44,141 nt of DNA from an uncultured Flavobacteriaceae bacterium. Its GTDB lineage: Bacteria > Bacteroidota > Bacteroidia > Flavobacteriales > Flavobacteriaceae. Every line of letters begins with the position of its first letter. Position 1 is the stretch's first letter. Shown here piece after piece: positions 1 to 9,501 of the stretch. The notes under the pieces were generated by a model. That model worked only from the letters and a program-made list of their open reading frames with translations, was not told where the DNA came from and did no database searches. The stretch is taken from contig CAJPUS010000050.1 in assembly GCA_905380995.1 (NCBI GenBank), forward strand, positions 1 through 44,141, written 5' to 3'. A program made the translations under genes and the position numbers.

Positions 1-222
1 GTGGGTGACACACTTAACTTCGAGGTTAATGCGCCAGGACACCCTTTTTATTTAATCAGAGTTTCAAATGGAAGTACTGACTCTAATAATCTAGTTGACG
101 GTGTTTCTAATAACGGAGCCTCAAGTGGAACTGTTTCATGGACTCCATCTGTAGCTGGTACTTATTACTACTTATGTGAATTTCATTCCTCAATGCTAGG
201 GACAATTACTATAACTGAGTAA
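1..222 (+). CDS. Cupredoxin/plastocyanin-like protein, C-terminal part (5' end cut by window edge)
   Basis: Translation ends ...GTVSWTPSVAGTYYYLCEFHSSMLGTITITE with upstream GHPFY; Cys-x2-His-x2-Met blue-copper-like ligand pattern; ORF open at base 1. Confidence 0.7.
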   Translation: MGDTLNFEVNAPGHPFYLIRVSNGSTDSNNLVDGVSNNGASSGTVSWTPSVAGTYYYLCEFHSSMLGTITITE

Positions 223-225
223 ATA

Positions 226-678
226 CTATCTAAATTTTAATAGTTTTGAATTAGATGGGAGGTATAATGGATGCCTAGGAGAACCATCTTTGTTTTTTCC
301 AAGACACATAGGGCTTTTGACTTTTTTTTTAAGAAAATTCGGCTCCTCTGTATTATTTCCCCAAGCGTAGACAACATCACTTACAGAATTAATTAATTTT
401 ATAAGAATCTTTATATTTTTTTTTGAAATGTTTTCAGATCGATCAATTTTATTTGGATTAGAAGATATAAAAGTGTAAAGGTTACCAACAAAAAATCCTC
501 CATAATTAAATTTTTTAGAAAAATTAATCAGTCGTCTAATTGTTGGATCATCTTTGCTCTCATCTGCCTTAGAAGGATTATACATTATGTAAAGGATTTT
601 CTTTTTTGATTTATTCCATTCACGTTTTAATAGAAATCTATTTTTGCTCACTGAACAGAACTCTGCTTCGCCTCTCAC
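226..678 (-). CDS. DUF1643 domain-containing protein
   Basis: ILYIMYNPSKADESKDDPTIRRLINFSKKFNYGGFFVGNLYTFISSNP is typical of the DUF1643 family. Confidence 0.8.
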   Translation of the reverse strand: MRGEAEFCSVSKNRFLLKREWNKSKKKILYIMYNPSKADESKDDPTIRRLINFSKKFNYGGFFVGNLYTFISSNPNKIDRSENISKKNIKILIKLINSVSDVVYAWGNNTEEPNFLKKKVKSPMCLGKNKDGSPRHPLYLPSNSKLLKFR

Positions 679-2958
679 TTATTTATATTTATTTACTCTA
701 TGATCTTGAATTACACCATTCCAATTCATCCCAAATGCAAAGTCATAAATATTTCCTCTAGAATCTTTGTAGGGAACCATATCCCTAGATAAATCTTCGT
801 ATTGTTTTTCCACTGTCTCCATATCAGCAGGCATTTGAAATGGCAATAATCCTGAGGGCTCAACTTTTCCTGAAATAACCTCGAATAAGGCTTTATCCTC
901 AATACCTGTAGTTATTATTATTACATCTGAATTTTTTTCAATTTCCTTAAGAACCATTGGTCTTGACAGCTCTATAACAACAACTAACGGTTTTTCACCC
1001 ATTTTTTTCTTTGTTTCATTTACAAGATTCATATCTGTATAGTTATTTGATGTAACTGTCTTACCTCTATAGCTTCTGTTGAAAAATTCTTCAAAAGGAC
1101 TTCCACCAGAAAAACTTTTTTCTCTAGCATTAAAAGCAGTATATTCTGAATACTGCAAGTTAATTGGCATATATCCGTTTCCTCCATTATCTAAATCCTT
1201 TTCACTATATCCAGTGCCTCCATCTGGATCTTTAATTCCAACTAGAGCAAAATCTGCATCCTGAGGATTATCAACAACTTCAAAATATTTTGCCAAATCG
1301 AACATATCAAAAGAATATTCATATTTACCTTCTGTTTGCATCATACCAAAAAATATGTTTGTAGGTGGATTATATCTAATTGGAATATATACTTTTTTCT
1401 TACTGCTAAAAGGTAAAACGTCATTGTTTTTTAGCATGATTATGGATTTTAATTGAGCATTAAACCCTTCTATTACAAATTCCTCTTTTCCTACTGTATC
1501 AATTGTGTTTTTTACATCTATATATGGATTTTCAAATAATCCCACATTAAAAATATTTACTAATAATCTTATTGCTGATTTTTCAAACCTCTTTCTCATA
1601 TACTCTTCTCCATACTTTTCAACACCAATTTTATAAGCCTCAACTACTGGTAAATAGTTATTGTTGCCACCAAATTGATCCATTCCTGCATCAATTGCTA
1701 AAAAATGTCTTTCTGACTCTGAAAGATTTTCCACACCCCAACTTTTTCCCTGAAACAAACTAACTGAGAAAACATCTTTAGTAATAGCCCAATCAGTACA
1801 TAAGACACCATCATAATTATATTTTTTTCTTAAAACATCTGTTATAAGATATTTATTAAAACCTGATCCAACATTTTCTCCAAAACCCTGAGAAATTGTA
1901 TAATATGGCATTACAGCTGAAGCTTTTTTTGTTTTACCATTTAATTTAAAAGCTCCTTCGGTAAATGGCTTTAAATGATTGTCAAAATTATTTCCTGGAT
2001 AAATTGCATAAGCTCCAAACCCAAAATGGCCATCTCTTCCTCCCTCTCCACTTCCGCCACCTGGCCAATGTTTAATCATAGCGTTAACACTCTCTTTACC
2101 CCACCCCTTATTTTTGGTTGATTGAAAACCATCTACATATGCTCTGGCAAGATCGGTTGAAAGTGAAACATCTTCTCCCATTGTTCCATCAAATCGATAC
2201 CATCTTGGATCAGTAGCTAGATCAATTTGAGGAGATAAAGCAGTAGTTATGCCTAATGCTCTATATTCAATTGAGGCGATTTCACCAAATTTTTTCATTA
2301 AAGACGGATCAAAAGATGCAGCAATTCCCAGAGTACTTGGCCAGATCGAGATTTTTTGTTTTTGTCCTCTATTAAATAGTGCAAATGCATCATTACCATG
2401 TCTTGGATCTGAACTAATATTAACTGGTATTCCAAATCCATTTGACTCAGCTAACTCTTGAACATTATTATTCCATATAGCTGCAACCTGAGGTGACTCA
2501 ACAGATGTAATTAATATGTGTCTGAGGTTATCATCCTCAATAAATTTTTTTTGTTCATCAGTTAAATCGCTAGCAATTGCATTACTTTGATTATATGGTA
2601 AACCACTATAGAAAGCACTCATCCATTCACCCATCGATCTACCTGGAAGAGATTGATGTGAACTGTACAGCATTAAACCTGCAATTTCATTAAGGGATAA
2701 TTTAGATGCCAAATCAATTGCTCTTTCTTCAGAGGATAATCTCCAGTCCTCATATTTATCAAGTTTTTTATTTTTATTTAAGTCCTTAAATGGAATAGAT
2801 TTTTCATAAATAATAGAAACTCCAGAAAGTTTACTAAATTTTAAAAATTCATCATTTGCTCTCTCTACTGTTACAAATTTATCACTACTGATAATATTAT
2901 AGTTCTCAGAATTACATGCCGTAATAAAAAGAATAAACAATACAAAAAGCTTTTTCAT
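679..2958 (-). CDS. Glycoside hydrolase family 3 protein (beta-glucosidase-like), exported lipoprotein
   Basis: Lipoprotein-type signal (LFILFITAC); KHWPGGGSGEGGRDGHFGFG and GVLCTDWAIT (nucleophile region) as in GH3. Confidence 0.85.
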   Translation of the reverse strand: MKKLFVLFILFITACNSENYNIISSDKFVTVERANDEFLKFSKLSGVSIIYEKSIPFKDLNKNKKLDKYEDWRLSSEERAIDLASKLSLNEIAGLMLYSSHQSLPGRSMGEWMSAFYSGLPYNQSNAIASDLTDEQKKFIEDDNLRHILITSVESPQVAAIWNNNVQELAESNGFGIPVNISSDPRHGNDAFALFNRGQKQKISIWPSTLGIAASFDPSLMKKFGEIASIEYRALGITTALSPQIDLATDPRWYRFDGTMGEDVSLSTDLARAYVDGFQSTKNKGWGKESVNAMIKHWPGGGSGEGGRDGHFGFGAYAIYPGNNFDNHLKPFTEGAFKLNGKTKKASAVMPYYTISQGFGENVGSGFNKYLITDVLRKKYNYDGVLCTDWAITKDVFSVSLFQGKSWGVENLSESERHFLAIDAGMDQFGGNNNYLPVVEAYKIGVEKYGEEYMRKRFEKSAIRLLVNIFNVGLFENPYIDVKNTIDTVGKEEFVIEGFNAQLKSIIMLKNNDVLPFSSKKKVYIPIRYNPPTNIFFGMMQTEGKYEYSFDMFDLAKYFEVVDNPQDADFALVGIKDPDGGTGYSEKDLDNGGNGYMPINLQYSEYTAFNAREKSFSGGSPFEEFFNRSYRGKTVTSNNYTDMNLVNETKKKMGEKPLVVVIELSRPMVLKEIEKNSDVIIITTGIEDKALFEVISGKVEPSGLLPFQMPADMETVEKQYEDLSRDMVPYKDSRGNIYDFAFGMNWNGVIQDHRVNKYK

Positions 2959-2964
2959 TTTAAT

Positions 2965-3540
2965 TTATTTTTTACAATCTTTAAGTATATCTTTTTCAAC
3001 GACTCTGAGATATTTTTGTCTTTTTTGATCAGAGACAAATGGGACTGACCAAAACTGTTTTGTGTTTTTCCAATTTCCACCCCAACCAAAAACAAAAGTA
3101 AATACACCAAGCACTAGTCTTAGCTTGACTGAATTTAGATAAATGGTTTTAACTGGAATAGATGGAGCTCCATGAGTAAGATAACATCTTATCTTTTTGT
3201 GTTTAAAATATGATTTAGGATAAGCATAGATTTTAGTAATTTTTACGAATTCATATGCAAAGCCTGGAGCAAAAACTTCATCAAAAAAAGTTTCCATTTT
3301 TGGAGTTAGCCTAAACCACCAAATAGGAGAAATAAAATATATTCTTTCAGCCCAAAGAACTTTTTTTTTATAAGACTCGATTAATTGTTTTTTACCCTCA
3401 TGAAGTTTATCTTCGTATAGGTCAATAGTTTTAGTATTTTGATTTTGATGTTTACTTAAAATTGTAGTTATAATACTAAAAATTCCATTATGGCAAAAAG
3501 ATTTTTTATCTGGATGGCCAACTATAACTAGGTTATTCAA
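2965..3540 (-). CDS. NAD(P)H-dependent oxidoreductase, flavodoxin-like fold (NQO/MdaB type)
   Basis: LVIVGHPDKKSFC..., RIYFISPIWWFRLTPKMETFFDEVFAPGFAYEF. Confidence 0.8.
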   Translation of the reverse strand: MNNLVIVGHPDKKSFCHNGIFSIITTILSKHQNQNTKTIDLYEDKLHEGKKQLIESYKKKVLWAERIYFISPIWWFRLTPKMETFFDEVFAPGFAYEFVKITKIYAYPKSYFKHKKIRCYLTHGAPSIPVKTIYLNSVKLRLVLGVFTFVFGWGGNWKNTKQFWSVPFVSDQKRQKYLRVVEKDILKDCKK

Positions 3541-3594
3541 TGTAAGAATTTAAATTAAAACCTAAAATTAAATAAATTTGTTTAGAATTATACT

Positions 3595-4554
3595 ATGAAA
3601 GATTTAATAATTGTTGGAGCAGGACCTATAGGTCTAGCTTGTGGAATTGAGGCAGAAAAAAATAGCTTAGACTATTTAATTATCGATAAAGGAATGCTAG
3701 TTAATTCAATATTTAATTACCCTGTTAATACAACTTTTTTCTCTACATCTGACAAACTCGAAATTGGAGATATTCCTTTCATATCGCACAATATAAAACC
3801 AACTAGGACAGAAGCTTTAGAATACTACAGGAGAGTTTGTGATTCATGGAAATTAAAACTTAGTTTATACAATGATGTAACTGAAATAATAAATAAAGAA
3901 AACTATTTTGAGTTAAAAACCATTAAAGGAAATTTTAATTCAAAAAAGGTAATTATCTGCACTGGCTTTTATGATATTCCCTACATGCTAAATATTCCAG
4001 GAGAGGATAAAGATAAAGTTCTACATTATTATAACGAATCTCATCCATATTATAAAATGGATATTGCAATTGTAGGAGCAGGAAATTCAGCTGTAGATGC
4101 AGCTCTTGATACTTTCAGAAAAGGTGCGAAAAGTGTAACCATGATCATAAGAGAAAATAAAATTGGAAAGAATATAAAATATTGGGTAAGACCAGATATA
4201 ATTAATAGGATTGAGAATAACGAAATTAATGTATTCTATGAATCTACAATTAGTGAAATCAGAGATAAAACAATATTAATAAATAATAAAGATGGAGAAA
4301 TTGAAATAGAAAATGACTTTGTACTGGCAATGACAGGGTATCTGCCTAATTATGGAATACTAGAAAAGCTTGGAATTGACATTTTAAAAGACGAATTTAA
4401 AACTCCATTTTATAATGAAAATACCATGGAGACAAATGTAAAAGGAGTATTTCTTGCTGGTGTGATTTGTGGTGGGCTTAAAACAAACAAATGGTTTATT
4501 GAAAATTCAAGAGACCATTCTGAAAAAATAATATCTCAAATTACTAACGCTTAG
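3595..4554 (+). CDS. YpdA family putative bacillithiol disulfide reductase
   Basis: FAD motif DLIIVGAGPIGLACGIEA, second dinucleotide motif IAIVGAGNSAVDAAL, NYPVNTTFFSTSDKLEIGDIPF typical of YpdA; -7-like TAAATTTG at 3573-3580. Confidence 0.8.
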   Translation: MKDLIIVGAGPIGLACGIEAEKNSLDYLIIDKGMLVNSIFNYPVNTTFFSTSDKLEIGDIPFISHNIKPTRTEALEYYRRVCDSWKLKLSLYNDVTEIINKENYFELKTIKGNFNSKKVIICTGFYDIPYMLNIPGEDKDKVLHYYNESHPYYKMDIAIVGAGNSAVDAALDTFRKGAKSVTMIIRENKIGKNIKYWVRPDIINRIENNEINVFYESTISEIRDKTILINNKDGEIEIENDFVLAMTGYLPNYGILEKLGIDILKDEFKTPFYNENTMETNVKGVFLAGVICGGLKTNKWFIENSRDHSEKIISQITNA

Positions 4555-5890
4555 TGTTTTTATAGATTTTTCCCTTCTTCATAACAATATCAACATTCTG
4601 AAGAGTTGAGATATGTTTTAGGACGTTTCCCTTAACTGCAATTATATCAGCTTGTTTTCCTACAGAAATTGTACCAACAGTGTCTGAAACACCCATAAAA
4701 AAAGATGGCCAATAAGTAGCAGATTTTATAGCATCAAGTGGCTCAACATCCATAACATTTACCCAGACCTCTAATTCATTCCAAGTACTTTGAGAATGAA
4801 ATTTCATTGGAATACCACTGTCAGTACCAATCATCATTACTACACCAGAATTTCTTAATTGATCAAACTTTGTTTTTAGAGTTGGTTTTCTGATAGGAGT
4901 GAGCTGAAAATATGGTAATTCCCCTGGTTTTAATATTGAGTTTTTAATATCTGTAATAATTGAATCTGGAAGGTCTAGATGCCAGGAATCATTATCTAAA
5001 TGCTCATTGTTTATAATTACATCAGTGTAATTATAAAGTCCTTCAATTGTTGGAGTCCAAAATAACGGACCTAGATTCATTTGAGCAGTTCTCTCATTAA
5101 TCATTTCAATTACATCATCAGAAAACTTTGGAGAAGAAGATAATCCAGTGTGTTCAAAATTATCAACACCAACTTTTAACCCAAGCCTAATTTCCTCTGG
5201 ACGATGAGCATGCGCTACAACTTTTAAATTATTTTTGTGTGCTTCATCTACAATTGCTGATAATTCTTCAAATGTCATTTGATCTTGATCAATTAATTTA
5301 ATAAGGTCGACACCTGCCTTTGCTAAAATTTTAATTTTATTTCTTGCATCCTTTTCCCCATTAACTCCCCATCTAAATAGTTCAGTTCCTGGATATGGTT
5401 TTTTTTGGATAAAAGGTCCACTCATATACATTGTTGGACCAGGAATCTTTCCTTCATTAATCATATCTCTTACCTCTAAACTTTCCTCTAAAGGTCCTCC
5501 CAAATCTCTTGCACTTGTAACGCCAGCCATTAGTAATTGATGAGCTGAAGATGGCATAATTACATCTTTAAATAATTTAGGGTATGTCTTATCCCAATAT
5601 GCATAATCTGAGTGTCCATTAATCATTAAGTGTACATGCATATCCCATAGACCAGGCATAACAGACATACCTTCAGTACTTACAACTTCATATTCGGTTG
5701 GAATATTTATATTTCCAATCGTTCCAATATCTGTTATAGTATCATCATTAATTAAAATCACACTATCATAAATAGGTGTATTTCCATATCCATCAATCAA
5801 AGTCCCTCCTACTAATGCTGTTTTCTGTGAAAATAAAATAGCATGAAATAAAAGTACTAAGATTAATGGTATTCTTTTCATTTTAATCAA
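4544..5890 (-). CDS. Exported amidohydrolase family protein (imidazolonepropionase/prolidase-like)
   Basis: Signal peptide; GLWDMHVHLM, VVAHAHRPEEI, GTDSGIP, GKQADIIAVKG motifs. Confidence 0.85.
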   Translation of the reverse strand: MIKMKRIPLILVLLFHAILFSQKTALVGGTLIDGYGNTPIYDSVILINDDTITDIGTIGNINIPTEYEVVSTEGMSVMPGLWDMHVHLMINGHSDYAYWDKTYPKLFKDVIMPSSAHQLLMAGVTSARDLGGPLEESLEVRDMINEGKIPGPTMYMSGPFIQKKPYPGTELFRWGVNGEKDARNKIKILAKAGVDLIKLIDQDQMTFEELSAIVDEAHKNNLKVVAHAHRPEEIRLGLKVGVDNFEHTGLSSSPKFSDDVIEMINERTAQMNLGPLFWTPTIEGLYNYTDVIINNEHLDNDSWHLDLPDSIITDIKNSILKPGELPYFQLTPIRKPTLKTKFDQLRNSGVVMMIGTDSGIPMKFHSQSTWNELEVWVNVMDVEPLDAIKSATYWPSFFMGVSDTVGTISVGKQADIIAVKGNVLKHISTLQNVDIVMKKGKIYKNTKR

Positions 5891-7169
5891 GTGTAGTTTT
5901 ATCGATTTTTAAGATAGTATTAAGCATTACATTAGTTGTTTTTTCTAGCATTTCAAAATTTGTAAATTCTTTTGGTGAATGACTTATTCCATCCTTACTT
6001 GGAGCAAATATCATAGCTGTTGGTGCAATTAATGCCATACTCTGTGCATCATGACCAGCCCCACTTGGCATTAACATAGTGCTATATCCGAGATCATCTG
6101 ATACTTCACTAAGTATATTGATTATTCTTCTATCCATCAATGCAGGATCTCCAGTGGCATCAATGGGGCTAAATGAGAATTTAGTTTTTGTCTCTTGTTC
6201 AATAATCTTTGAATTTTCTATAATCTTATTATAAATTACTGAAATCTTCTTTGAACTTAGATCTCTTAATTCTAAACTTAATTTTACAATTCCAGGTATT
6301 ACGTTTGGAACTCCTGGTTCTGCTGAGATTCTACCAACAGTCCCTACTTGTGAACCTTCATATGAATTAACAGTTTTGTTAACCATTAATACAAACTTAG
6401 AAGCAGCAATCATTGCATCCTGTCTTTGGTTCATTGGTGTTGTACCTGCATGATTAGTAGTGCCCTTTACAATTACATCCCACCACTTTAGACCCACAAT
6501 TCCCTCAACAATCCCTATATCGGTATTACTACTATAAAGATTATTTCCTTGTTCAATATGCATTTCAATGAAAGCATGGATATCACCAATATCTCTTTTT
6601 ACCTCAAAAATCCTATCAACATTTCCACCAAGTCTTTCAACACCTTCTCCATTGGTATATCCTGAAACAGTTACAACATCCAATGTCTGCTTATTAATTT
6701 TACCTGCAAGAGCTTTACTTCCAAAAAGTCCCCCCTCTTCATTAGAAAAAACTATAACTTCAAGTGGATGATTTAATGAGATATTTTTTGAATGAACAGT
6801 CTGCAAAACTTCAATTGCATGTATTACACCAGCTGTTCCATCATAGTGCCCTCCATTAGGAACAGCATCAACGTGAGATCCAAATAAAATTGGTTTTAGG
6901 TTGCTATTGTTTGGATTATAATTTGCAATAAGATTACCTGCAAAATCAGTATAAACTTTAGCGCCAGTTTTTTCAAGTTTCTTTGAAATATAATCTCTTG
7001 CCTGAATTTCATAGTCACTGTATGCGACTCTATCATTTCCTTGATTCTCATTTACTCCAAACTTTTTTAAATTCTCAAAAAGGTCAATGATTCTGTCTTT
7101 TTCAACTTTGTAATTTTGGGAATATACGATTGAGCAACTTAAAGTGAATATAATTAATAGTTTTTTCAT
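5883..7169 (-). CDS. Exported Zn-dependent hydrolase, M20 hydantoinase/carbamoylase (allantoate amidohydrolase-like) family
   Basis: Signal peptide; GSHVDAVPNGGHYDGTAGV, FSNEEGGLFGSKALAG, FIEMHIEQG motifs. Confidence 0.85.
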   Translation of the reverse strand: MKKLLIIFTLSCSIVYSQNYKVEKDRIIDLFENLKKFGVNENQGNDRVAYSDYEIQARDYISKKLEKTGAKVYTDFAGNLIANYNPNNSNLKPILFGSHVDAVPNGGHYDGTAGVIHAIEVLQTVHSKNISLNHPLEVIVFSNEEGGLFGSKALAGKINKQTLDVVTVSGYTNGEGVERLGGNVDRIFEVKRDIGDIHAFIEMHIEQGNNLYSSNTDIGIVEGIVGLKWWDVIVKGTTNHAGTTPMNQRQDAMIAASKFVLMVNKTVNSYEGSQVGTVGRISAEPGVPNVIPGIVKLSLELRDLSSKKISVIYNKIIENSKIIEQETKTKFSFSPIDATGDPALMDRRIINILSEVSDDLGYSTMLMPSGAGHDAQSMALIAPTAMIFAPSKDGISHSPKEFTNFEMLEKTTNVMLNTILKIDKTTLD

Positions 7170-7177
7170 ACTTAAAT

Positions 7178-8263
7178 TTAAGAGTTTATAAATTTTGAAA
7201 TTAAACTATGAAAATGATGAATTGCCTCCTCTTTTGTAGGAGAAAATCTTCCAGTGGAATAATATCTTGATTCAAGACCCTTACTTACCTCTTGAACAAC
7301 AAATTCATCTTCTCTTTCAACCTTATCTATAAGTCCACCTGCTCCTAAATTATATTTACTTTCATCCATCATAAACTGAATAAATGAAACTTTTGTTCTG
7401 TTTTTATTAATTGGACTTACAACATTAATAGAAAGTCCCCATGGATAAAAATTAAGCATAAGGTTAGGAAATATCCAATAATAATATGCACTTATTTTCT
7501 TTCCGTAATCTTTATTTCCCTTGGGAATTTCAAATGAATCTTCATCATCTTTTGAATATCCAATCTGCAAATTATAATTATTATATATCTCTGTTTTATA
7601 GTTACTGATATCCAAAACAGAAGTTAATTCTTTGTGAACGAATGGAATATGGAATGGGTCTAGATAATTTTCGCAATAAATTGCCCAATTTGCATTGACA
7701 AGATGCTCTGAGGTTAAATCAGGTCTTTCAACCAAATTTTCAAATTTAAAAAAGGATAAACGATTAATTATTTCATCAAATATTTTTTGAATATTAAATT
7801 CTGGCTCCAAGCTTGTGAAAAAAAAAGGACCTAATCTTGAGACGGGAAATGTTTTTAAATTTTCGCAATCTCGTGGGAAATTTTTTGCCTCTTCAAAATC
7901 TGGCATAGATTTAAACTTCCCATCCAAATTAAATTTTCTACCATGATAAAGACATCTTAAGTTTTTTTGTTCACTTGGATTATGAACTATAATGTTTGCT
8001 CTATGTGTGCAAACATTTGATAAACAAGATATAGAATCATCTTGTTTTCTTACTAAAACCAACGGCTCGTCTATATAATTTGGAATAAATGTAAATGGAT
8101 AAAGGTTAATGTTTATTGGCAAAATATTCTCATATCCAATATACTGCCATGATTTTACAAAAATTTTTTCTTTAACAAGTTCAAAAAAATTATCGTTTTT
8201 ATAAAAGTCAGCTGGTAAGGTTTCAGCAATTTTAATATCTTTTTTAACCCTAATTTGTCTCAT
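7178..8263 (-). CDS. Rieske non-heme iron oxygenase, alpha subunit
   Basis: Rieske CTHRANIIVHNPSEQKNLRCLYHGRKF; mononuclear iron motif ENYLDPFHIPFVH. Confidence 0.88.
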   Translation of the reverse strand: MRQIRVKKDIKIAETLPADFYKNDNFFELVKEKIFVKSWQYIGYENILPININLYPFTFIPNYIDEPLVLVRKQDDSISCLSNVCTHRANIIVHNPSEQKNLRCLYHGRKFNLDGKFKSMPDFEEAKNFPRDCENLKTFPVSRLGPFFFTSLEPEFNIQKIFDEIINRLSFFKFENLVERPDLTSEHLVNANWAIYCENYLDPFHIPFVHKELTSVLDISNYKTEIYNNYNLQIGYSKDDEDSFEIPKGNKDYGKKISAYYYWIFPNLMLNFYPWGLSINVVSPINKNRTKVSFIQFMMDESKYNLGAGGLIDKVEREDEFVVQEVSKGLESRYYSTGRFSPTKEEAIHHFHSLISKFINS

Positions 8264-8342
8264 TCTATTTAGTTAAAAGTTTATTAAAGTTTATTCTTCT
8301 TTTTTTTTGTAATAAATATACATATTAGATTTACTAAATATT

Positions 8343-8858
8343 ATGGAAAGAAGAAAGTTTTTAAAAAATACCTGCCCAACAATTACTTTTGCTTTTTTTG
8401 GGCTATCATATATACAAGCATGTTCAAAGTCTGATGATGATACATCTTCATATAGTTCTAATAATTCAGACATATCACCAGACAATGCTTCAGGTAATAA
8501 CAATCAAACTGATAATGGTATAGTTTCAAGTGGAAACAATATTACTTTAGATCTAGCAAACTCTAATTTCAGTAGCTTATCAAGTCCTGGTGACTTTATC
8601 AACCTAACTTCTGTTGGAGTTTTAATTTTAAAAATTTCAAGTTCCGAATTTAGAGCTTTTGATAATTGTTGTCCACACAGTGGAACAAAAAATGATTGGT
8701 CGTATTCAAATGAAGAATTTACATGTGGAACTCATGGTAATAAGTTTGGTATTGAAGGAAATAATGTCGTAAATTGTGGTTCAGCCTCACGATCTGGTGA
8801 CCTAAAAACATATACTACTTCACTAGTTGGTGATAGTTTGACCATAACTACTAGTTAG
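8343..8858 (+). CDS. Rieske [2Fe-2S] domain protein with Tat-type lipoprotein signal
   Basis: MERRKFLKN twin-arginine start, lipobox-like YIQAC, Rieske cluster CPHSG...CGTHGNKF. Confidence 0.8.
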   Translation: MERRKFLKNTCPTITFAFFGLSYIQACSKSDDDTSSYSSNNSDISPDNASGNNNQTDNGIVSSGNNITLDLANSNFSSLSSPGDFINLTSVGVLILKISSSEFRAFDNCCPHSGTKNDWSYSNEEFTCGTHGNKFGIEGNNVVNCGSASRSGDLKTYTTSLVGDSLTITTS

Positions 8859-8859
8859 A

Positions 8860-9501
8860 ATGTATTACATAAAGTTTAAATTAATTTTATTAATTACTCT
8901 AATAATTTCTTCATCTTCATCTCTAAATTCTCAGGAATTTTCAGATGAGTTTGAAAGTCTTTTAAGTAATGATAAGCCATCCCTTCTTCCTGAAAAAATG
9001 TTAATAACCCAAAGAGTGCTCTGGGGAGAGAAGGGCTTGTTTAGAAAAACTGGTATTTCTAAACTGAATATTGAAAATAGAGAAAAAGAGCTTATTGTAC
9101 GTGAAAAAATGTTAAAAGCACACCAAATAATTGGATATATAACTTTTGCTGGTATGATATATCAGGGAATATTGGGTGGAAAGATGTATTATAGTGGTGA
9201 TTATAGTGTATACAGAACACATAAAACACTTGGAAAAATTGTAACTGCCTCATATTTTACAGGAGCTGGACTATCTTTATTTACTCCACCTCCACTCGTT
9301 AGCAGAGAAAGGAAAGGCTTAAACAACATTAGACTTCATAAGATTTTGGCAAATGTTCACATACCGGCTATGATTGTTACTAATATTTACTCTGATAAAC
9401 AACATGATGATAATAAATACAGAGAGATCCATAAAATATCTGCATACACTGCTGTAGCTAGCTATTCTTTTGCAATGATTTCAATAATGCTTAATTTTTA
9501 A
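8860..9501 (+). CDS. Predicted exported/membrane protein with four His-containing helices (cytochrome b561-like?)
   Basis: Signal peptide then four hydrophobic segments each opening with a similar His motif (KAHQIIGY, RTHKTLGK, RLHKILAN, EIHKISAY). Confidence 0.65.
   Translation: MYYIKFKLILLITLIISSSSSLNSQEFSDEFESLLSNDKPSLLPEKMLITQRVLWGEKGLFRKTGISKLNIENREKELIVREKMLKAHQIIGYITFAGMIYQGILGGKMYYSGDYSVYRTHKTLGKIVTASYFTGAGLSLFTPPPLVSRERKGLNNIRLHKILANVHIPAMIVTNIYSDKQHDDNKYREIHKISAYTAVASYSFAMISIMLNF

Noticed and set aside
1079-2461. Plus-strand ORFs at 1079-1264, 1572-1763 and 2249-2461
   Set aside because: Lie wholly inside the GH3 gene on the opposite strand; composition reflects the antisense of the real CDS.
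8291-8503. 70-aa minus-strand ORF overlapping the start of the Rieske lipoprotein gene
   Set aside because: Antisense shadow of a well-supported CDS (Tat signal and Rieske motif on plus strand); no recognisable family.
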